From Providencia stuartii (GTDB lineage Bacteria; Pseudomonadota; Gammaproteobacteria; Enterobacterales; Enterobacteriaceae), in contig UGUC01000002.1 of the NCBI GenBank assembly GCA_900455155.1, positions 2,418,001-2,482,000 on the forward strand: a DNA stretch of 64,000 nucleotides. Direction: 5' to 3'. The notes under the pieces were generated by a model. It ran no database searches. It was not told the origin of the DNA and saw only the letters and a program-made list of their open reading frames with translations. A program made the position numbers and the translations under genes. Below, one piece after another: positions 8,767 through 18,734 of the stretch (its first letter is position 1; every line of letters begins with the position of its first letter).

Positions 8767-11166
8767 ATGATTAACAAGCTTACGTCTGCTATCGTCATAT
8801 CCTCACTTATTTACTCATTACCAAGCGGAGCACAATCATTATCTGAATTACCGCTCATGCCTTGGCCACAGCAAGTTGAAGTAAAAAATGCCGATGGAAA
8901 ATGGGTATTAAATAATACGCTAGATATTTATGTAGAAGGCGATGATTTAGGTGATGCAACCCGTCGTTGGCGTGAAAGAATAGAGACCCAAACAGGCTGG
9001 CAATTAACACCACACCAAGCAAACAACACTCAAGCCCCGATAAAAATTTTTATCGAGAAAAAAGTACCTGAATTGCCATCTCTACAAATGGACGAAAGTT
9101 ATCAAATCACAACAGATAGCCATGGCGCCACGATCAAAACGGCAACCCGATTTGGTGCAATGCGAGCGATGGAAACATTATTACAATTGATACAAACAGA
9201 TGGGGAAAATACGTTTATCCCACTGCTTACAATTAAAGACAGTCCGCGTTTTGCTTGGCGCGGTGTGATGCTTGATTCTTCACGACATTTTTTACCAATC
9301 AATGATATCTTGCGCCAAATTGATGGTATGGCAGCCGCTAAGTTAAACGTTTTTCATTGGCACCTAACCGATGACCAAGGTTGGCGTTTTGAGTCACTTA
9401 GCTACCCTAAATTACAACAGCTAGCCAGTGATGGCCAATACTATACTCAAGATCAAATGCGCCAAGTTGTCGCCTATGCCAAAGAAAGAGGAATTCGGGT
9501 GGTGCCTGAAATTGATTTCCCTGGTCATGCCTCAGCTATTGCTGTTGCCTACCCTGAGCTTATGAGCGCAGCTGGCCCTTACCAAATGGAACGTCACTGG
9601 GGAGTGCATCAGCCTCTACTTAATCCAACCCAAGAAAATGTGTACCAATTTACAGATAGCTTAATTAACGAGTTGACCACTATCTTCCCAGATGAATATA
9701 TCCATATTGGCGGAGATGAGGTTGACCCAACCCAATGGAAAAACAATCCAGCTATTCAGGAGTTTATGCAAAAAAACAACCTGAAAGATACCCATGCACT
9801 ACAGGCTTATTTCAATCAACGGCTTGAACAAATCCTCACAAAACATAACCGTAAAATGGTCGGTTGGGATGAAATTCAACACCCTTCACTATCAAAAAAT
9901 ATTGTTATTCAGTCGTGGCAAGGACAAGATTCTTTAGGCGATAGCGCTCAAGAAGGATTTAAAGGTTTACTTTCAACCGGTTTCTATCTCGACCAATCTC
10001 AAAGTGCGGCATACCATTATCGAAATGAGATACTACCTCAGCCACTTACTGTAGAGACAAATGTTAAACAGGGTGAACAATCGCAAAGTTGGCAATTTGA
10101 AATCGAAAGGTTAAAAGGTAGCCCCGTCAAAGGTAGTTTTACATTAATAAAGGGGTCAAATGGATGGCGTGGATTTATTGATTTTGCAGGTAAATCACGT
10201 CGAGAAATTAATAAGATTGAGTGGTTTTCGCCTAAACAAGTCAGTTTCTCAGTGGACACTTGGATGGGAGAAACTCGTCCTGTTGTTACTTTTACGGATG
10301 ATAAATTAAGCGGTTATACCATAATAGGTAATGCTCGCTATCCAACGACAGGAACCCACTTAACAGCCATTCCCGAAGGAATTGCGCCAACCACGCCCGA
10401 CAATAATAAAATGACCAATATTCTCGGCGGGGAAATTGCGTTATGGGCTGAAAATATTCGCGCTCCCATCATTGATACTAAGCTATGGCCACGTGCTTTT
10501 GCCGTATCCGAGCGCCTATGGTCTGCAAAAGATGTCAATAATGAGAATGACATGTATCGTCGCCTAAACGCAACAGATGCTTGGTCAACCATTTCGGTGG
10601 GTTTACAGCAGCATGCACAAACGGCCCGTGAATTTACACGTTTAGCAAATGGCGTTGAAATTGAGCCTTTGATGATCCTCTCTGAATCTGTAGAGCCTGC
10701 ACATTACTATACTCGCCATCATCTTAAGTGGAGAGAAAATCAATATCATCAATATGAACCTCTTAACCGATTTGTCGATGCTTTACCGGCCGAAAGTATG
10801 CAAGCAAGAGCCTTCCGCCAGCATATTGACGCATTAATCGCTAAACCGAATGATACAGCGGCAGCACAATGGTTAGAGCAGAGATTAAAACGTTGGCAAG
10901 ATAATATTCCACAAGTCCAGCGTCTTATTAAACAGAATGCTAACTTAGTTAGGTTAACGCCTGTTACCGAGAATGTGGAACAATTGACGGTGATTGGTTT
11001 AGAACTGATTAAGCATTATACGACAGGTGAGCCGTTAGCCGAGAGCCGTAAAGCAGCTATTTTGCAGCAGTTAGAAAAAAGCTCAGGTTTGCAAGATGAA
11101 GTTGTCATTGCAATTGTCGAACCACTAGAAAAACTACTCCGACACATCCCGACAACAGGTCAATAG
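8767..11166 (+). CDS. secreted beta-N-acetylhexosaminidase, glycoside hydrolase family 20
   Basis: This intact 799-residue exported enzyme removes terminal GlcNAc or GalNAc from chitobiose or glycans. It has a signal peptide (residues 1-22, ending SGAQS), a GH20b N-terminal domain, and the GH20 barrel with HLTDDQGWR and the catalytic Asp-Glu pair in HIGGDEVD (near residues 317-318). A long C-terminal extension from about residue 620 is not needed for the core. It has its own ribosome site (ATAAGGG) and no operon partner. Confidence 0.9.
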   Translation: MINKLTSAIVISSLIYSLPSGAQSLSELPLMPWPQQVEVKNADGKWVLNNTLDIYVEGDDLGDATRRWRERIETQTGWQLTPHQANNTQAPIKIFIEKKVPELPSLQMDESYQITTDSHGATIKTATRFGAMRAMETLLQLIQTDGENTFIPLLTIKDSPRFAWRGVMLDSSRHFLPINDILRQIDGMAAAKLNVFHWHLTDDQGWRFESLSYPKLQQLASDGQYYTQDQMRQVVAYAKERGIRVVPEIDFPGHASAIAVAYPELMSAAGPYQMERHWGVHQPLLNPTQENVYQFTDSLINELTTIFPDEYIHIGGDEVDPTQWKNNPAIQEFMQKNNLKDTHALQAYFNQRLEQILTKHNRKMVGWDEIQHPSLSKNIVIQSWQGQDSLGDSAQEGFKGLLSTGFYLDQSQSAAYHYRNEILPQPLTVETNVKQGEQSQSWQFEIERLKGSPVKGSFTLIKGSNGWRGFIDFAGKSRREINKIEWFSPKQVSFSVDTWMGETRPVVTFTDDKLSGYTIIGNARYPTTGTHLTAIPEGIAPTTPDNNKMTNILGGEIALWAENIRAPIIDTKLWPRAFAVSERLWSAKDVNNENDMYRRLNATDAWSTISVGLQQHAQTAREFTRLANGVEIEPLMILSESVEPAHYYTRHHLKWRENQYHQYEPLNRFVDALPAESMQARAFRQHIDALIAKPNDTAAAQWLEQRLKRWQDNIPQVQRLIKQNANLVRLTPVTENVEQLTVIGLELIKHYTTGEPLAESRKAAILQQLEKSSGLQDEVVIAIVEPLEKLLRHIPTTGQ

Positions 11167-11501
11167 TTACAGTCAATCCCCCCCTTTAGTTAAACTCAAG
11201 TGTTCGACTTTTGGGGGGAATATAATCGGTATAAAGAGTTTTAATAGTTGGAAAATCAGTCACTGTTTGTTTATGCTATTCTTTTACCTTAAGTTAAACT
11301 TACTTTAATGATATCGCCACTTTTTCAGGTATGTTTTTCATTCGCTATTTTCTCGATGATAAAGCCAGATAAGCAATAACACTTATTAATTCCATATTGA
11401 ATTATTGCTTTTATGCTCTGAACTAAAATTCGTTAGATTTTAATATGTTTATATAACATAGCGATACCTACCTCACGTGCTGATTAGGGAATAAGGATTA
11501 G
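11167..11501. other. intergenic, no gene seen
   Basis: About 335 AT-rich bases. A C6/G6 inverted repeat around 11178-11218 could be a weak hairpin after the GH20 gene, but it lacks a T-tract. The remainder presumably holds the promoter of the Sel1 gene. Confidence 0.5.
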
Positions 11502-12203
11502 ATGAAAAAAACGATTTTTCTCCTTTTTTTGGGGATGCTTCCAGTAGTCGTTAGTGCCGCAAGTTGTGAAGTACCAGATCATGATTTATGTATAAAAATC
11601 GAACAGGGAAATGCAACTGCTCAATACAGATTAGGTACTATGTATCAATATGGAGAAGGAGTTGAGCAGGATTATCAGAAGGCTAGACAGTGGTATGAGA
11701 AAGCAGCAAAACAGAACAATGCAGATGCTCAATATAAGCTTGGTGTGATGTTTAGTCATGGTTGGGGTGGGGAGCAAGATGATCAGCAAGCGCGGCTATG
11801 GTACCTGAAATCGGCCCAACAAGGAAATTCTAGCGCTCAAAGCAACTTGGGGGTGATGTTCTATCTTGGAGAAGGAGTTGAGCAGGATTACCAGCAAGCG
11901 TTACGGTGGTATTTGAAATCTGCCGAACAGAATAATAGTGCAGCTCAGAATAATCTTGGCGTGTTGTACCAGTATGGAAATGGTGTTGAACAGGATTACC
12001 AGCAGGCGCTACAGTGGTACCAGAAAGGTGCAGAACAAGACAATGAATTGGCTCAATTCAATCTAGCACAAATGTATGATAAAGGATTAGGAGTTAGACA
12101 GAGCAAATCAACTGCTAAAATTTGGTATAGCAAGTCGTGCGATAACGGTAATCAAGATGGGTGTAAAAGAGTTCTAGAACTAAAAGATATCAGTGAACAA
12201 TAA
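11502..12203 (+). CDS. exported Sel1-repeat (tetratricopeptide-like) protein
   Basis: This intact 233-residue protein has a signal peptide (residues 1-19, ending VVSAAS) followed by about five Sel1-like repeats of 36 residues. The repeat pattern is A-x-x-x-L-G-x-M-Y-x-x-G-x-G-V-x-Q-D-Y-x-Q-A-x-x-W-Y. The repeats are very similar to each other (GVEQDYQQAL recurs), suggesting recent internal duplication. Sel1 proteins act as protein-binding scaffolds; no partner is evident nearby. It is followed directly by IS remnants. Confidence 0.85.
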   Translation: MKKTIFLLFLGMLPVVVSAASCEVPDHDLCIKIEQGNATAQYRLGTMYQYGEGVEQDYQKARQWYEKAAKQNNADAQYKLGVMFSHGWGGEQDDQQARLWYLKSAQQGNSSAQSNLGVMFYLGEGVEQDYQQALRWYLKSAEQNNSAAQNNLGVLYQYGNGVEQDYQQALQWYQKGAEQDNELAQFNLAQMYDKGLGVRQSKSTAKIWYSKSCDNGNQDGCKRVLELKDISEQ

Positions 12204-12218
12204 ATAGGGAGAGCCATT

Positions 12219-12405
12219 GCCTACACTGTAAATAATTCGGTGTATTTGCCTTTTATTAAATGTGGCCGTTTAGGCGGTCACCGAACTCAATAATAAAACG
12301 ACTCATTGCCTGTTTCCAGTTTTGAATTGGCATACTCCATTTTTTAGAGGCCGATTCAATCGCTAAATAAATTACTTTCTGTGCAGAGTCTTGGTTTCCA
12401 GTCAT
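12219..12405 (-). mobile_element. IS256-family transposase C-terminal remnant
   Basis: A minus-strand frame at 12256-12405 encodes 49 residues. It includes VIYLAIESASKKWSMPIQNW and MSRFIIEFGDRL, the C-terminal signature of IS256 (mutator) transposases. Past its stop, ACTGTAAATAATTCGGTGTA resembles the terminal repeat of such elements. The rest of the element is missing, so this is a dead fragment. Confidence 0.75.
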
Positions 12406-12417
12406 TTGCTAATGCAC

Positions 12418-12756
12418 TCATTTATCTACGCCTGTTGGCCATGTAACTAGGCAATTGTCACATGTTTCTTTTATTGCTTTTAGCGGGATTGTAACTTTTC
12501 CCCAAACCTCTCGTGGCCTGACCGCTTGGGTAAATCGGATATTTTCTGGCTTAACCCCTTGGCGGATCAACGAGTCTGCTGCTGATGCCTCAGCACAAAC
12601 ACCAACAGTATTTTTACAAAATGTTGTATATTCACCTATTTTAACACCAAGTTGTTTCTCAACATAAATTACAGTGTTCTTGCCCAGCATTTCAGCTGAA
12701 ATTTTACCATCGCTGTCTCAAAAACAGGGAAGACTTCTTCATTTGGTTTGGGCGCC
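12418..12756 (-). pseudogene. orphan polymorphic-toxin C-terminal tip, deaminase-like
   Basis: This reading frame has no plausible start and ends at 12418. It contains VCAEASAADSLIRQG and, about 40 residues later, KETCDNC. A C-A-E motif followed by C-x-x-C is the zinc-binding and catalytic pattern of the deaminase superfamily, used by YwqJ-like and related tips of Rhs, CDI and WXG toxins. Upstream, the frame continues after one break (SDGKISAEML, PNEEVFPVFE) in the style of a pre-toxin linker, but no Rhs or haemagglutinin body remains. It lies between two IS remnants and looks like a stranded cassette. The enzymatic call is tentative. Confidence 0.5.
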
Positions 12757-12902
12757 CTTTCGGTTTATTTTTACTTCCTATCTACCGTATTCTTTATATG
12801 ATCAGCCATTGATATCAAGCTGTCAGAGCCCTTATGTAAAAATGTCCCATTTAGGATCATGTGAACCGCATGAAATTTGAATTCAGGAAAATAAACCTGT
12901 TT

Positions 12903-13126
12903 TCATGTTTTAACGTTTAGCCCATACACCCCGTGCTGTTGATAATTTTCAATCCATCACCAAGTCGTATCATGATTACGTTTAAATCTTTTATCGAGTA
13001 TTTTAACCCCTCTCACCATTTAGGTAGGCCTGAATAATTTCAAGTTTAAACTCTAGAGTATGTTTTAACATAGAAAAGCACCCTTCAAATTAGACTAAAA
13101 GCGTCTCACTTTTGGGGTGCAGTTCA
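12903..13126 (-). mobile_element. IS3-family (IS150-like) remnant with orfA N-terminus
   Basis: The terminus TGAACTGCACCCCAAAAGTG lies at the right edge (13126). It is followed on the minus strand by an orfA beginning MLKHTLEFKLEIIQAYLNGE at 13071, with a helix-turn-helix and an IENYQQHGVYGL motif typical of IS150-type OrfA. One missing base near 13005 breaks it and the frame stops at 12903. OrfB and the other terminus are absent. Confidence 0.7.
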
Positions 13127-13170
13127 ATATTGAGGGATTAGTTTATCAGTAAATCTACTCTTCCATTACA

Positions 13171-13908
13171 CTACTTATTTGTGCGCTCCATCGCGTCAGT
13201 TTCAACCTCTTTTTTCCATTCCTCTGATATTGGTGCAGCATTTTTCTTTGACTCAACGGCATTATTAATCGCTTTATATGCTTTGTCGTAACCAGTTTTA
13301 TCTTGCACATATCCAGTTGCTTTAGAGCGACTAATACCAATACTATCGGCAGCAGTGATCGCATCAATATTGGCGCCAAGGAAGATAAAGTCCCATTTAT
13401 CCTCCATTTCTGCCGATTTGATCATAGATTTAATTTTCGATTGACTATATTTGTGGCTACTATTTTCTTCACCATCAGTAATGATAACGAATAAAACGTT
13501 ATTATTTTTTGTTATCTTCCGGTTTTCTTGCATTTTGCTAATGGTGTCACCAACCGCATCTAATAGTGCAGTATTACTGCCAACCTGATAATCTTCTAAA
13601 GTTAAATTTGGTACTTTATCGATAGGCTCTCTATTGTGTAAGAGGGTTGTTTTATCATTGAACAGCACTGTCGTAATAAAGACATCCCCTTTTTTATTAC
13701 GATTTTCTGTTAACACACGATTAAAGCCGCCAATCGTATCAGATTCAAAACCTGACATTGAACCACTTTTATCCAGTATAAATACAAGGTCTAAGACTTC
13801 AGGCTGTGTTTTTTCTACAACGATCGATTTGCCGTTTGCTATTGAAGAAAACATCAAAAAGATAGAAGCAAACGTAATACCAAGAAATGGCTTTAATATT
13901 GCCTTCAT
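13171..13908 (-). CDS. exported von Willebrand factor A domain protein
   Basis: This intact 245-residue protein has a hydrophobic signal segment (residues 5-26) and one VWA domain. The MIDAS metal site DKSGS is near residue 46, and VIITDGEENSS supplies the downstream aspartate. VWA domains mediate metal-dependent protein contacts. No catalytic domain is present. The C-terminus is charged (SEEWKKEVETDAMERTNK). It may form a unit with the co-directional lipoprotein gene upstream, although a hairpin terminator lies between them. Confidence 0.82.
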   Translation of the reverse strand: MKAILKPFLGITFASIFLMFSSIANGKSIVVEKTQPEVLDLVFILDKSGSMSGFESDTIGGFNRVLTENRNKKGDVFITTVLFNDKTTLLHNREPIDKVPNLTLEDYQVGSNTALLDAVGDTISKMQENRKITKNNNVLFVIITDGEENSSHKYSQSKIKSMIKSAEMEDKWDFIFLGANIDAITAADSIGISRSKATGYVQDKTGYDKAYKAINNAVESKKNAAPISEEWKKEVETDAMERTNK

Positions 13909-14027
13909 ATAATTATTCCTATGCAGATGATCTTATTTGATGATAGCTATCATCCGTTTATCACAATCATTTCACATAAGAATTCTCTGGTTAGTTTTCA
14001 GGCAAATTCTTAAAAAGAAAAGGAGAC

Positions 14028-14070
14028 AAAATCCCCCAATAATTGATTACCCAACGATTGGGGGGATTTT
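14028..14070. terminator. rho-independent terminator
   Basis: AAAATCCCCCAAT pairs with ATTGGGGGGATTTT, with A- and T-runs on both sides. It lies just past the stop of the lipoprotein gene on the minus strand. Confidence 0.75.
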
Positions 14071-14108
14071 ATAAATACAATCTTTTTTTGATTATTTAAA
14101 ATTTATTA

Positions 14109-15002
14109 TTATTTTTCCCAAATACCATAACCTCTCAATTCACCAACCTGATGAACAAAATTATTGTATTGCTCGTTATCTGAAACTGAATTAGATGCCG
14201 AGTTATTAGCATGAGCTTTCACTAATTCGATACTGAGCTGGTGAAATTGTTGATTTAATTTTTCATGGATAGCAGTATCATTGGTTTCTTTCAGTTGTTT
14301 TAGTAAATTCACCAATTCTTCGGCTATTGACTGAACCGATTGATCCGTAAAGTCTGCTGTTGGTAGCTCATAACTAAAGGCCATATTGATGGAGTCATGC
14401 AGCGAATCTTCCGGCGTATTAGGCTGTAAATCTTCACCATATTCATTGGCAATATATTCAATTAATTCAGCCTTATCAAAACACTTTGACTTAATATTGC
14501 CGTCTAATTTTTGATCATGTGTCGTGATTGATTCAGGGAAAGGCTCTCCCAATAAATAGCTACACTTAAATAAATTAGCATCAATGACAAACGCATTTGC
14601 GCTTCTTACTGCCATATTGACATCATGGCCGTTGATAGTTACGTTATAAGTGGTCGGTTTGAAACGATCAGCTTTACCTTCAACAACATAAGCCTCTGAA
14701 AGGGTATAATAAACAAGGTTATTTGGGTTAATAATCCCCCCGTTATTGTTGTCAAAAACCATAAACGAAAATAATTCACCTTGGCTGTTTTCTAACGTAT
14801 GTTTACCCGATGCAAGTTGAATAATGCCTCTTTGCCCTGGTAGCACATTATAATCGTTATTATCGACCTTAAATGAAATATTATCGTTTGTTGGATTACT
14901 ATAATAAAACTCACCTTTATGGCTCATTGGATCAAAATCATCACAAGCAGATACAGCAAACATCGCAATAGCTAGCAATCCACTTTTACATATTGTTTTC
15001 AT
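14109..15002 (-). CDS. hypothetical lipoprotein
   Basis: This intact 297-residue protein has a lipoprotein signal peptide. The lipobox is AVSAC with Cys at about residue 20, followed by Asp-Asp, which favours retention in the inner membrane by the +2 rule. The mature part has no family I recognise. An early beta-rich stretch (NISFKVDNNDYNVLPGQRG) resembles a small carbohydrate- or peptide-binding sandwich, and the C-terminal third is predicted helical. It is read in the same direction as the VWA gene downstream. Confidence 0.7.
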   Translation of the reverse strand: MKTICKSGLLAIAMFAVSACDDFDPMSHKGEFYYSNPTNDNISFKVDNNDYNVLPGQRGIIQLASGKHTLENSQGELFSFMVFDNNNGGIINPNNLVYYTLSEAYVVEGKADRFKPTTYNVTINGHDVNMAVRSANAFVIDANLFKCSYLLGEPFPESITTHDQKLDGNIKSKCFDKAELIEYIANEYGEDLQPNTPEDSLHDSINMAFSYELPTADFTDQSVQSIAEELVNLLKQLKETNDTAIHEKLNQQFHQLSIELVKAHANNSASNSVSDNEQYNNFVHQVGELRGYGIWEK

Positions 15003-15281
15003 TATCTATTTTTCTCACTATTGGTGTGTGTATTATCATTTTCTAATAGAAAAATATTAGCATATTAAAAATAGAAACATATTTTACACTAAGCTAAACC
15101 GCCTACCTTCTTCATAATATTTATAGCACTTATATTCAATATTTATCTTATTTAGAATAAGTCGCCAATATGATGAATATTGTCTGATATTTACTATGGT
15201 TAATAGCGGCAATTTGTCAATGATGCTATCTTGTCGAATTATCAACGGATGAAACGATGAAAAATAACTTAAGGGAAACAA

Positions 15282-15789
15282 ATGATAATTCGTTTATCAA
15301 AATCACTCTGTGTTTGTGCTATAGCCTTATTCATTTCATTTACTGCCTTTAATAATTTAACCGATTACAACACAAATTTTTTATTTGTACAGCATGTCCT
15401 AACAATGGATACAATATTCCCTAATGCAAATGTGAAGTATCGGGCTATCAATTCACCTCCCTTTCACCATCTTGTCTATATCACTATTATTAGTATTGAA
15501 ATTATTGCGGCTCTCATTTGTTGGTGGGGAGCTTTCATCTTATTTAAAAATATCAACAAAAATGCTGTGGCTTTTAATCAAAGCAAAAAATGGGCAATTA
15601 TCGGATTAACACTGGCATTCTTATTATGGCAAGTCGCATTTATGTCTATTGGGGGGTGAATGGTTTGCAATGTGGATGTCAAAACAATGGAACGGTATAC
15701 CCAATGCATTCCGTTTCTTTATTACCATTTTGTTAGTACTCATGTATGTCACGGCTCGTGACAGCGATGATGAAAAACCGCATGAGTAA
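15282..15789 (+). CDS. DUF2165 membrane protein (one frameshift)
   Basis: This is a small inner-membrane protein of about 168 residues with four hydrophobic segments, of unknown function. It shows the DUF2165 hallmarks NLTDYNTNFLFVQHVLTMDT and, after the break, GEWFAMWMSKQWNG. An extra G in the G-run near 15655 splits the frame; correcting it gives the full family length, ending DEKPHE. It is transcribed divergently from the lipoprotein gene. Confidence 0.85.
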
Positions 15790-15801
15790 TTAAAAAGCAG
15801 C

Positions 15802-16690
15802 TTATGCTTTCAGTGTCTTAAGCAGCACTGTAAATGCGGATTCTACCATTGGTGTTAAGATTTGGCTGGTTCGCATTAAAGACACCGTGCGAGTCAATGC
15901 CGGTTGCTGTAACTGCAAAACCATTAAGTCAGGGTCGCGTAAATGTACGGTATAAAGGTGAGGAAGAATAGCAATCGCCAATTTAGAACGGACTAAGCCA
16001 TATAGCGTTTCAATGTAATCAACTTGATAACGAATATTGGGCTTTAAGCGGTGGCTTTCCAATGTGGCTAACACTAAACGTTGGATGTTGCCTTTAGAAA
16101 ACACCGCAATATCGCGATTATTAAGCATTTTCCAAGGCAAATGGAAGCCTCCCGCTAATACATCTTCTCGATGTACGACTGCGACAAAAGGGTCATCTTG
16201 TAACGTAAACAGTTGTAACTCTCTAGGGACTGAGCTGTCTAATACACCAACCCCAAAATCAATCTCATTATTCATTAATTGAGAAACTAATGAATCATTG
16301 GTTTTATCGTAAAACTCCACATTCAGCCGAGGAAAGTGCAAATTAAGTTGTGTCGGCACATCAGGAAAAAGTAGTGAACTCACGGGAAGGCACCAAGCCA
16401 ATACGCAACGTGCCGTCTCCGCCTTCGTCAATTATCTGTTGAATATCACTAAAAAGCACGGTGTGAAACACTCAGTATACGTTCAGCATGCGGTAAAATA
16501 GCAGCACCAAGCTCTGTTAGCGTTACAGGAGGAAGCGGTTCGATTAACTAGTTTTTCCTCCAATCACACTTTCAATTTTGACGTAATGCACTACTCAACG
16601 CAGGTTGACTAATGGCTAGTCGGCTCGCTGTATCAGTAAAATGCCTTAAATGTGCCAAAGTCACAAAATATTGTATCTGTTTTTAACGTC
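15802..16690 (-). CDS. LysR-family transcriptional regulator (several frameshifts)
   Basis: The C-terminal effector domain is clear (NNEIDFGVGVLDSSVPRE, LVRSKLAIAILPHL). The N-terminal helix-turn-helix can be pieced together across at least three single-base breaks between about 16380 and 16670 (TDTASRLAISQPALSSALRQ, then VTLTELGAAILPHAERIL). The exact start is uncertain, near 16660-16712. It lies back to back with ade across about 220 bases, so it may control that operon or itself. No target is known. The breaks look like homopolymer errors, but their density leaves real decay possible. Confidence 0.72.
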
Positions 16691-16857
16691 AATGCAGGCA
16701 GGCGCTGCCATGGTTCACTCATGTTCTCTATTCACACTCTATTTTATGATAAGGCGTTGTTATAACCCTCTAATTAACCATACAAAGCCTAACCTAGCCT
16801 TAATGCTCTTATTCACCATTATAACCCTTTCTTATGATCTGATAAGTTTTATCATCT

Positions 16858-16873
16858 TGGCAAACGTTTGCGT
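16858..16873. promoter_or_regulatory. PurR box upstream of ade
   Basis: TGGCAAACGTTTGCGT matches the PurR operator consensus ACGCAAACGTTTGCGT at 14 of 16 positions. It lies 45 bases before the ade start, where purine repression of an adenine salvage operon would be expected. Confidence 0.72.
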
Positions 16874-16918
16874 AACTCATAAAGTAGCAGCAAAGGATCA
16901 TTTATTGATGGTATTTTT

Positions 16919-18710
16919 ATGAGCGAAACCAACTACAGCAGACGCAGAGCAGTGCAAGCGGCAAAAGGTGAAATCCCTTTTGACCTGCTTCTCACACAAG
17001 CCAATATTGTCGACATGGTCACTGGCGAGATCCGTGCCGCCGATATTGGTATTGTCGATTCACTCATTGCGAGTGTCCACCCAACAGGAAGCCGAAGTGA
17101 TGCCAAGGAAATCCATGACCTTAACGGGTATTTTATTTCACCAGGGGCTGATTGACACACATGTTCACTTAGAAAGCTCCCATCTTCCTCCCGTGCGTTA
17201 CGCCGAAATAGTGCTAACACAAGGAACCACCGCGGTATTTTGGGATCCCCATGAATTGGCTAATGTATTAGGCTTGGAAGGTGTCCGTTATGCGATTGAA
17301 GCAAGCCGCAATTTACCGCTGCATGTCATGGTAGCTGCCCCCTCCTCTGTTCCCTCAACACCAGGCCTTGAAATGTCAGGAGCCGACTTTGCCGGAAAAG
17401 AAATGTCAACCATGTTAAGTTGGCCAGAGGTCCATGGTGTTGCAGAAGTGATGGATATGTTCGGCGTTCTTCATGGTAGTGAACGAATGGAGGAGATTTT
17501 AAACGCGGGGCTTACGTCGGGGAAACTCATTGAAGGCCATGCTAGAGGGTTAAAAGGAGCCGATTTACAAGCCTACCTCGCTGCTGGCGTGACATCTGAT
17601 CATGAGCTTACCTCAGCAGAAGATGCTTTAGAGAAATTGCGAGCTGGTTTAACACTCGAAATTCGTGGCTCTCACCCTTATCTATTGCCAGACATCGTCG
17701 CTGAGTTGCAAAAGCTACCTCATCTCTCATCACAAATCACCGTATGCACCGATGATGTTCCACCTGATATTTTAATCGAAAAAGGGGGGATCATTGCCCT
17801 ACTGAATCTATTAATTGAGCATGGTATGCAAGCGACAGATGTACTCCGTTTTGCAACCTTAAATGCAGCCATTCGCTTACAACGTCACGATCTGGGGTTA
17901 ATTGCCGCAGGGCGTCGCGCTGATTTGGTGGTCTTTGATTCACTCAAAAAATTACAAGCACACCGCGTGTATGTTGCAGGTCAGCAAATTTCCGAAGATG
18001 GAAAACTATTTAAATCACTAGCCACAGATCAAACCGTTTTACCACCTAGAGATACCATGTGTCTGTCACCTATCACAGCCGCTGATTGCACATTGCAAAT
18101 TGATAATATTATTAATGGCAGTGCTCGATTACGCCATATTCGAGGAGCTCGCTTCACACAATGGGGTGAAATTGATGTGCAAATTACCGATGGCAAAGTT
18201 CAAATACCGAATGGCTTTAGCTTGATCCGCGTACAACATCGCCATGGACGCCATGATGCCAAGCCACAAATTGCACTATTAGAAGGCTGGGGTGAATTAC
18301 GCGGTGCTATCGCAACCAGCTACTCACATGATTCTCACAATTTAGTTGTACTAGGTCGTGATGCAGAAGATATGGCACACGCGGCTAATTTGCTTATCGA
18401 AAGTGGCGGTGGTATGGCTTTAGTTCAAAACGGTAAAGTCCTCGCTCACGTTGCGATGCCAATTGCTGGCATGCTATCCGATCTGCCTGCAAAACAGCTT
18501 GCCGAACAGTTTCGTCAATTACGAGAGCTTAGCAGTGAAATAGCCGATTGGGAGCCGCCTTATCGTGTTTTTAAAGCTATTGAAGGCACCTGTCTTGCCT
18601 GTAATGCAGGCCCTCATTTGACTGACCTAGGGTTGACTGACGGTACAACGCGACAAATTGTTGATCCCGTGATTCAAACCAGTAAACACTCGCACAATCA
18701 CAATAATTAA
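16919..18710 (+). CDS. ade: adenine deaminase (one frameshift)
   Basis: Ade hydrolyses adenine to hypoxanthine and ammonia in purine salvage. The protein of about 597 residues shows the amidohydrolase metal motif DTHVHLESSHL, HELANVLG, IEGHARGLKG and the late HDSHNL and NAGPHLTDLG segments typical of bacterial Ade. An extra G in the run near 17143 moves the first 78 residues out of frame. A start at 16919 (MSETNYSRRR) gives normal length. The purine permease follows after 24 bases, so the two form an import-and-deaminate operon behind a PurR box. Confidence 0.93.
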
Positions 18711-18734
18711 TAATAATGATAGGAGAGCCAATTT

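Noticed and set aside
11178-11218. C6/G6 inverted repeat after the hexosaminidase gene as a terminator
   Set aside because: The inner bases pair poorly and no T-tract follows, so it is noted only in the intergenic entry.
11600-12110. Tandem direct repeats of about 108 bases
   Set aside because: They are explained by the Sel1 repeats of the encoded protein, not by a non-coding repeat array.
16650-16922. A 90-codon plus-strand frame with hydrophobic stretches
   Set aside because: It overlaps the LysR helix-turn-helix region and the PurR box and ends at the ade start. No ribosome site or family pattern was seen.
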